From NCBI RefSeq assembly GCF_002043095.1, contig NZ_MVOC01000028.1:902-64901 (forward strand): a stretch of 64,000 nt of DNA, written 5' to 3'. The position numbers were made by a program, and so were the translations under genes. How positions within the stretch are numbered: the first letter of the stretch is position 1; each line of letters starts with the position of its first letter. Under the pieces are notes generated by a model, which saw only the letters and a list, made by a program, of their open reading frames with translations, was not told the origin of the DNA and searched no databases. The DNA comes from Mycobacterium sp. AT1. GTDB taxonomy: Bacteria > Actinomycetota > Actinomycetes > Mycobacteriales > Mycobacteriaceae. Of the stretch, positions 59,190-64,000 are shown one piece after another.

Positions 59190-60086
59190 GTGCCGACGAA
59201 CGAACAGCGGCGGGAAACGGCCAAGCGCAAACTGGAGCGGCAGCTCGAGCGCCGCGCCGCCCAGGAGCGCAAGCGACGCCTCTTCACCATCATCGGTTCC
59301 GCGGCGGGAGTGCTCCTGGTCATCGGCGCCGTCGTCGCAACGGTGACCTTGACCAGCAAGGACTCCGACACCCAGGCCTCGGCCGACACGCCGTCGCCGA
59401 CGAGCGCCGCCGAGCCGACCCCGCCGCCGGGCGGCAGCGGTCTTCCGCCGTTCGTCGCCCCGGCCGACCTTGGCGCCGATTGCCAGTACCCGGCCTCGCA
59501 GGGCGAGCCGGCCAGCAAGAAGAACAACCCACCGCGTTCGGGCAAGGTGCCGACGGAACCGGCGCAGATCAGCGCATCCATGACGACCTCGGCGGGCAAC
59601 CTCGGGCTCCAGCTCGACAATGCGAAGGCGCCGTGCACGGTGAACAGCTTCGCCAGCCTCGCGCAGCAGGGCTACTTCAACGACACCCCCTGCCACCGGC
59701 TGACGACGTCCCCGGGCCTCTCGGTCCTGCAGTGCGGCGATCCGACTGGCAAGGGCACCGGCGGACCCGGCTACGGCTTCGTCAACGAGTACCCGACCAA
59801 CCAGTACCGGCCCGACGACCCAGCGTTGCAGTCGCCGGTGATCTATCCCCGCGGCACGTTGGCGATGGCCAACACGGGCGCACCCGGGTCCAACGGCAGC
59901 CAGTTCTTCCTGGTGTTCAAGGATTCTCAGCTGCCCCCGAACTACACCGCGTTCGGCACGATCGACGCGACGGGTCTGGCAACGCTCGACAAGATCGCCG
60001 CAGGCGGCGTGGTCCCCGGCGATCGCGGTGCCGACGACGGCGCGCCCAAGACGCCAGTTCAAATCAAGTCGCTCCAACTGGACTGA
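59190..60086 (+). CDS. ppiB: Membrane-anchored cyclophilin-type peptidyl-prolyl isomerase
   Basis: 298 residues. N-terminal basic coiled region (RRETAKRKLERQLERRAAQERKRR), one TM helix at about 33-53, Ser/Pro linker, then an extracytoplasmic cyclophilin domain with the patterns NEYPTNQY, GTLAMAN and NGSQFFLVFKDSQLP. Four cysteines (DCQYP, PCTVN, PCHRL, QCGDP) suggest disulfides. It starts with GTG 59190, with GAGGAGG 9 bases upstream. It matches Rv2582 and is followed by a paralogue. Confidence 0.92.
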   Translation: MPTNEQRRETAKRKLERQLERRAAQERKRRLFTIIGSAAGVLLVIGAVVATVTLTSKDSDTQASADTPSPTSAAEPTPPPGGSGLPPFVAPADLGADCQYPASQGEPASKKNNPPRSGKVPTEPAQISASMTTSAGNLGLQLDNAKAPCTVNSFASLAQQGYFNDTPCHRLTTSPGLSVLQCGDPTGKGTGGPGYGFVNEYPTNQYRPDDPALQSPVIYPRGTLAMANTGAPGSNGSQFFLVFKDSQLPPNYTAFGTIDATGLATLDKIAAGGVVPGDRGADDGAPKTPVQIKSLQLD

Positions 60087-60107
60087 CGCCGGACCGGGCC
60101 GACCGCA

Positions 60108-61127
60108 GTGACCATCCCGCCTCCCCCGCCCTACGGGGAGTACCCGCCATTGCGGTCGGGCCCGGTGCCCGGACCCCCTTATTACGGACCGCCACCGCAG
60201 CCGCAGAACACCAACGGGTTGGCGATCGCGTCGCTCATCTGTGCGTTCCTGTTCTTTCCGCTGGGCATCGTCTTCGGACACATGTCCCTGTCGCAGATCA
60301 AGAAGTCCCGCGAAGGTGGTCACGGCCTGGCGATCGCCGGCCTGGTGATCAGTTACGTGGTGGCGGTGTTGACTGTGCTGGCAGTCGTCGCCACGGTCGT
60401 CCTGGCGGGTGTGCTGATCCGCTTCGCCGAGGACGTCGACGCGAACCGCTCGCGGTCGGGCTCACCGGGCGTCACCGCCTCGCCGCCGGGTCAGCCGCTA
60501 CCGCCGTTCAAGCCGTCGGCGACACTCGGGTCCAACTGCCAGTACCCGGCCACGACCGCGCCGGCCAGCAAGCCGGTGAACCCGCCGCGGACGGGACGCA
60601 TCCCCACCACCCCGGAGACCGTCGAGTCCACCGTCGTCACCAATGACGGTGCCATCGGGCTCAGCTTGGACAACGGCAAGGCGCCCTGCACGGTCAACAA
60701 CTTCGTCAGCCTGGCCCAGCAGGGGTTCTACGACGAGACGCCGTGTCACCGGCTGACCACGTCGAGCACCCTTGGCGTGCTGCAGTGCGGCGATCCGACG
60801 GGTGAGGGCGACGGCGGGCCTGGCTACCGGTTCCCCAACGAGTACCCGACCAATCAGTACCGGCTCGCCGACCCGGCGCTGCAGTCCACGGTGATCTATC
60901 CACGGGGCACCCTCGCAATGGCGAACTCCGGGCAGGGAACCAACGGCAGTCAGTTCTTCATCGTCTACGAGGACTCCGAGATGCCGCCGACCTACACGGT
61001 GTTCGGCACGGTCGACGAGACCGGACTCGCGGTCGTCGACCGGATCGCCGCGGGTGGCGTCAAGGATGGCGGTGACGACGGCAAGCCCGCCGTCGACGTG
61101 ACCATCGGGTCGATCCGACTCGACTAG
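60108..61127 (+). CDS. Second cyclophilin-type isomerase with DUF4190 anchor
   Basis: 339 residues. The N-terminus is Pro/Tyr-rich (YGEYPPLRSGP) followed by a DUF4190 two-helix membrane unit (GLAIASLICAFLFFPLGIVFGH... and GLAIAGLVISYVVAVL). The C-terminal cyclophilin domain mirrors that of the preceding gene (NEYPTNQYR, GTLAMANSG, NGSQFFIVYEDSEMP), with the same four cysteines. It looks like a tandem duplicate with a different anchor. It starts with GTG 60108, 21 bases after ppiB, probably co-transcribed. Its stop shares CTAG with arsR. Confidence 0.92.
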   Translation: MTIPPPPPYGEYPPLRSGPVPGPPYYGPPPQPQNTNGLAIASLICAFLFFPLGIVFGHMSLSQIKKSREGGHGLAIAGLVISYVVAVLTVLAVVATVVLAGVLIRFAEDVDANRSRSGSPGVTASPPGQPLPPFKPSATLGSNCQYPATTAPASKPVNPPRTGRIPTTPETVESTVVTNDGAIGLSLDNGKAPCTVNNFVSLAQQGFYDETPCHRLTTSSTLGVLQCGDPTGEGDGGPGYRFPNEYPTNQYRLADPALQSTVIYPRGTLAMANSGQGTNGSQFFIVYEDSEMPPTYTVFGTVDETGLAVVDRIAAGGVKDGGDDGKPAVDVTIGSIRLD

Positions 61128-61483
61128 GAGCCGGGCGCGCTCAGTTCGCGGTTGGCCTTGCCGACGATCGACCCGAGGAGACCGGGGACTTCCGCCTCGA
61201 CCGGCTCGACCCGCAATCGCAGCACCGTGTGTCCGTCGATCGCCAGCCGCTCGGTGATCCCCGCTTCGCGGAGGATCGTGAAGTGGTGGGTCGCCGTGGA
61301 TTTGTTGATGCCGTCGTACAGCGCCGAACAGATCATCGGCCCACCGCTGTTCATCAAGCGTCGGACCATTTCCAGCCGTACCGGGTCGGCGAGCGCGGCC
61401 AAGAGCTGCTGCACGCCGGCGACGGGGAACGTCGGAAACGGCGACTCCACCGTGTTCTCCCCCACTGCCGGTTCGACGTTCAT
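61124..61483 (-). CDS. ArsR-family winged-helix regulator
   Basis: 119 residues. The HTH region has QQLLAALADPVRLEMVRRLMNSGG, then KSTATHHFTILREAGITER and the wing DGHTVLRLR. The CxC metal site in helix alpha-3 is absent: the only cysteine (MICSALYDG) is alone, so it senses something other than As/Cd by that site. The start is the ATG at 61483; the upstream frame is antisense to the MFS gene start. It is divergent from the MFS transporter and likely represses it. Confidence 0.88.
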   Translation of the reverse strand: MNVEPAVGENTVESPFPTFPVAGVQQLLAALADPVRLEMVRRLMNSGGPMICSALYDGINKSTATHHFTILREAGITERLAIDGHTVLRLRVEPVEAEVPGLLGSIVGKANRELSAPGS

Positions 61484-61505
61484 CGAACCGAGCGTACTCT
61501 TGACC

Positions 61506-61527
61506 GAGTTCGACGCCCGTCGAACTC
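61506..61527 (+). promoter_or_regulatory. ArsR-type operator in the MFS promoter
   Basis: GAGTTCGAC (61506-61514), GCCC, GTCGAACTC (61519-61527) is a perfect 9-bp inverted repeat that directly follows TTGACC (61500-61505), a -35-like box. A second weaker repeat, GTTCGA (61471-61476) and TCGAAC (61483-61488), overlaps the arsR start codon. Two half-matching sites in the 64-base divergent region are consistent with control of both genes. Confidence 0.65.
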
Positions 61528-61547
61528 CGTCCGCACGAGGAGGATTC

Positions 61548-62747
61548 GTGGCAGTGGTCGCCTCCGCACCAGGCACCGCCGAGACACAGCGCGGGGCCTA
61601 CACCCTGCTGCTCGTCCTGAGCGGCGTCGCGCTGGGAGTCTCGGGCCTGCCCGCACCGCTGTACGGCATGTACGAGGAGCAGTGGCACCTCTCCCCGCTG
61701 TCCACCACCCTGGTCTTCGCGGTCTACGCCGTTGCCGCACTTGCCGCCGTCCTGGTCGCAGGCAAGGTCTCCGACGTCGTCGGACGCAAGCCCGTGCTCA
61801 TCGGTGCCGTGGTGGCGATGATCGTCGGTCTCGGCATCTTCCTGATCGCCGACGGCATGGCGATGCTCATGCTCGCCAGGGTCATTCACGGCGCTGCCGT
61901 CGGCTCGATCGTGGTGGCAGGCGCGGCGGCCCTGCTGGACCTGCGCCCCAACCACGGAGTCCGTTCCGGTCAGCTCAGCGGGGTGGCCTTCAACATCGGC
62001 ATGACGGTCGCGATCGTCGGCTCGGCGGTGCTGGCGCAGTACGCGCCGCATCCGATGCGCACGCCGTACGCGATCGTCGCGGTGCTCTGCGCCGTCCTCG
62101 GCATCGGCCTCGTCGCGCTGCGCGAGCCACACCTGGCGCGAACCCGCGGCCCCATCCGCATCGCCAAACCCGCCGTGCCCCCCGAGATCCGCGCCGACTT
62201 CTGGTTCGCCGCCCTCGGCGCCACCGCGTCGTGGTCGGTTCTCGGCGTCCTGCTCTCGCTCTACCCGTCGTTGGCGGCCCAGCAGACGCACGTCCACAAC
62301 CTGGTGTTCGGCGGCGCGGTGGTCGGGACGACGGCATTTGCGGCGGCCTTGGCCCAGCTCTTCTCGACCCGGATACCGGCCCGCCGGTCCGCCATCGTCG
62401 GCGACGTCGGCATGGCGATCGCCCTGATCCTCACCGTGCCCGTCTTGGCGACGCACAGCTGGCCGATGGTGCTCGTCGCAGCCGCGTTCCTCGGCGCGAC
62501 GTTCGGGCTCGGCTTCGGCGGCTCGCTGCGCCATCTGTCCCACGTCGTGCCCGCCAACCGCCGCGGCGAGACGATGTCGGCGTTCTACCTGATGGCCTAC
62601 GGCGCCATGACAGTGCCGACCATCGCCGCGGGCTGGGCCGCGACCCGCTGGCCGCTCGGTGAGGTGTTCCCGTGGTTCGCCTATGCGGTGGCCGCGGCGT
62701 GCTTCGTCGCCGCCGGCGTCGGCGCGATCAGCTCACGCAACCGCTGA
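61548..62747 (+). CDS. MFS transporter
   Basis: 399 residues, 12 TM helices. The loop 2-3 motif A appears as GKVSDVVGRKPVLIG, and the motif C region GVAFNIGMTVAIVGSAVL follows in helix 5. It is a drug/proton-antiporter-like exporter by type; the substrate is unknown. It starts with GTG 61548, preceded by GAGGAGG 5 bases upstream. The frame further upstream is antisense to arsR. Control by the ArsR protein is likely. Confidence 0.9.
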   Translation: MAVVASAPGTAETQRGAYTLLLVLSGVALGVSGLPAPLYGMYEEQWHLSPLSTTLVFAVYAVAALAAVLVAGKVSDVVGRKPVLIGAVVAMIVGLGIFLIADGMAMLMLARVIHGAAVGSIVVAGAAALLDLRPNHGVRSGQLSGVAFNIGMTVAIVGSAVLAQYAPHPMRTPYAIVAVLCAVLGIGLVALREPHLARTRGPIRIAKPAVPPEIRADFWFAALGATASWSVLGVLLSLYPSLAAQQTHVHNLVFGGAVVGTTAFAAALAQLFSTRIPARRSAIVGDVGMAIALILTVPVLATHSWPMVLVAAAFLGATFGLGFGGSLRHLSHVVPANRRGETMSAFYLMAYGAMTVPTIAAGWAATRWPLGEVFPWFAYAVAAACFVAAGVGAISSRNR

Positions 62748-62752
62748 CCTGA

Positions 62753-62825
62753 CCCCGCCGAGTGTGGACTTCGCCCACGCCGGGCAGTCGAATCGCGTGA
62801 CAAATGTCCACGTTCGGCGGAGGGG
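62753..62825. terminator. Imperfect hairpin between the MFS gene and relA
   Basis: CCCCGCCGAGTGTGGAC (62753-62769) pairs with GTCCACGTTCGGCGG (62806-62820) with two mismatches, around a 36-base loop. It lies between the convergent stops at 62747 and 62828. The CGCCGAGTGTGGAC pattern is another motif seen at mycobacterial convergent gene ends. It is less stable than the hairpins at 13632 and 35182. Confidence 0.5.
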
Positions 62826-62827
62826 AT

Positions 62828-64000
62828 CTAGGCGGCGGACGTCACCCGGTAGACGTCGTAGACGCCCTCCACGTTGCGGACCACGTTCAGCACGTGACCC
62901 AGGTGCTTGGGGTCGCCCATCTCGAAGGTGAAGCGGCTGATCGCCACCCGGTCGTTGGACGTCGCGACCGACGCCGACAGGATGTTGACCTTCTCGTCGG
63001 CCAGCACGCGCGTCACGTCGGACAGCAGCCGATGACGGTCGAGGGCTTCCACCTGGATGGCGACGAGGAAGACCGACGACGGGGACGGCGCCCACTTGAC
63101 GTCGATGATGCGTTCGGACTGCGCTTCCAGCGACGTCGCGTTCGTGCAGTCGGTGCGGTGCACGCTGACACCGCCGCCGCGGGTGACGAAGCCGAGGATG
63201 TTGTCACCGGGCACCGGAGTACAGCACTTCGCCAACTTGGTGAGGACCCCGGGCGCACCGGGAACCGCGACGCCGACGTCCTCGCTGGTGCGTTGCCGCA
63301 CCGGCATGGTCGCCGGCGTCGACCGCTCGGCGATCTCGTTCTCGGCCTCTTCGTCCCCACCGAGCTGGGCGACCAACCGCTGCACGACGTGCCGCGCCGA
63401 GACGTGTCCCTCGCCGACCGCGGTGTACAGCGACGACACGTCGACGTAGCGCAGCTCCCGAGCCAGCGCCGCCATCGACTCGGCATTCATCAAGCGCTGC
63501 AACGGAAGACCGCCGCGGCGCACCTCCCTGGCGATCGAATCCTTACCGGATTCGAGGGCTTCCTCACGGCGCTCCTTGGCGAACCACTGCCGGATCTTGG
63601 CCTTGGCCCGCGGGGACACCACGAACGTCTGCCAGTCCCGCGACGGGCCGGCGTTGAGCGCCTTGGAGGTGAACACCTCGACCACTTCGCCGTTTTCCAG
63701 CTTGCGCTCCAGCGCCACCAGTCGACCGTTGACCCGCGCACCGATGCAGCGATGGCCGACCTCGGTGTGCACCGCGTAGGCGAAGTCCACCGGCGTCGAC
63801 CCGGTCGGCAGCGTCACCACGTCACCCTTGGGGGTGAAGACGAAGATCTCCTGCACCGCAAGGTCGTAGCGCAGCGACTCGAGGAACTCACCAGGGTCGG
63901 CGGCTTCCCGCTGCCAGTCGAGGAGTTGACGCATCCACGCCATGTCGTCGATCTCGGCGGCGGCGTTGTTGGCCGGAATGCCGTTGCGGCCCTTGGCTTC
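62828..64000 (-). CDS. relA: (p)ppGpp synthetase/hydrolase RelA, C-terminal part
   Basis: The frame runs off the window end; the visible 390 residues are the C-terminal regulatory half of the bifunctional Rel enzyme. In order: the end of the synthetase domain ([24 protein letters not shown]), the TGS domain ([22 protein letters not shown] with CIGARVNGR), a helical domain, the conserved-cysteine region ([31 protein letters not shown]), and the ACT domain ([19 protein letters not shown]) to the end. Catalytic HD and synthetase motifs lie outside. It converges with the MFS gene. Confidence 0.96.
   Translation of the reverse strand, partial: EAKGRNGIPANNAAAEIDDMAWMRQLLDWQREAADPGEFLESLRYDLAVQEIFVFTPKGDVVTLPTGSTPVDFAYAVHTEVGHRCIGARVNGRLVALERKLENGEVVEVFTSKALNAGPSRDWQTFVVSPRAKAKIRQWFAKERREEALESGKDSIAREVRRGGLPLQRLMNAESMAALARELRYVDVSSLYTAVGEGHVSARHVVQRLVAQLGGDEEAENEIAERSTPATMPVRQRTSEDVGVAVPGAPGVLTKLAKCCTPVPGDNILGFVTRGGGVSVHRTDCTNATSLEAQSERIIDVKWAPSPSSVFLVAIQVEALDRHRLLSDVTRVLADEKVNILSASVATSNDRVAISRFTFEMGDPKHLGHVLNVVRNVEGVYDVYRVTSAA

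Noticed and set aside
61471..61488. Possible LexA box at the arsR start
   Set aside because: The half-sites are in the reverse order (GTTCGA then TCGAAC), unlike the SOS box, and fit the adjacent ArsR-type repeat instead.

Overview
The window looks like core chromosome of a high-GC mycobacterium, probably a fast-growing Mycolicibacterium-type species. The grounds are gene order and protein character: nusB-efp-pepQ, aroQ-aroB-aroK-aroC, aroE-mltG-ruvX-alaS, rarA, aspS, and hisS-glyoxalase II-cyclophilin-relA follow the order of the M. tuberculosis Rv2533c-Rv2583c interval. Many genes start with GTG, and several promoters have a -10 box 6-8 bases before the start codon (leaderless type). Several insertions have no obvious M. 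tuberculosis counterpart that I recall: a sugar uptake operon, an amidase/symporter operon, and regulator-oxidoreductase cassettes.

Layout. 1-510: tail of a DUF222/HNH (13E12-type) protein and a small six-cysteine secreted protein. 511-6655: nusB, efp, pepQ and the tightly overlapping shikimate operon aroC-aroK-aroB-aroQ, with a divergent four-TM protein between the two blocks. 6689-12713: a decayed GNAT acetyltransferase remnant, a small prepilin peptidase, aroE, mltG, ruvX, alaS. 12810-17945: YjbQ, a stress membrane protein behind a SigF-type promoter, rarA, a TM2 protein, DUF3097, and a MerR-controlled reductase. 17942-25911: a four-gene, fully overlapping minus-strand operon with a DUF2126 transglutaminase, a permuted ATP-grasp/alpha-E fusion, a second transglutaminase and a zinc metallopeptidase. 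This is the strongest candidate for an uncharacterised biochemical system. 25966-26895: DUF389 membrane protein.

27054-35174 is an eight-gene sugar or polyol operon: DeoR repressor, FGGY kinase, lipoprotein binding protein, two permeases, ATPase, SDR dehydrogenase and a BtpA/SgcQ-family protein. 35244-37005: HxlR regulator divergent from a thiolase. 37010-41219: amidase, DUF3311 and sodium:solute symporter under a tandem Lrp regulator. 41339-48438: lipoprotein, F420-type (Ddn-like) protein, aspS, panE-like reductase, SRPBCC protein, carboxylesterase, zinc protease and DinB protein. 48480-53903: TetR-Baeyer-Villiger monooxygenase-mycofactocin SDR operon, an epoxide-hydrolase-like enzyme, and an SDR divergent from an XRE/MmyB regulator. 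54077-61127: ECF sigma factor, LexA-boxed radical SAM protein, cold-shock protein, a secreted protein, dtd, hisS, glyoxalase II and two tandem extracytoplasmic cyclophilins. 61124-64000: ArsR/MFS pair and the C-terminal part of relA.

Cross-cutting patterns. Most regulators sit next to a clear palindrome in their own promoter. Three convergent junctions carry long hairpins. Four convergent gene pairs end on a single shared CTAG that supplies TAG stops to both strands. I saw no rRNA, tRNA, CRISPR array, insertion sequence or phage gene, and no gene-free stretch longer than 300 bases.
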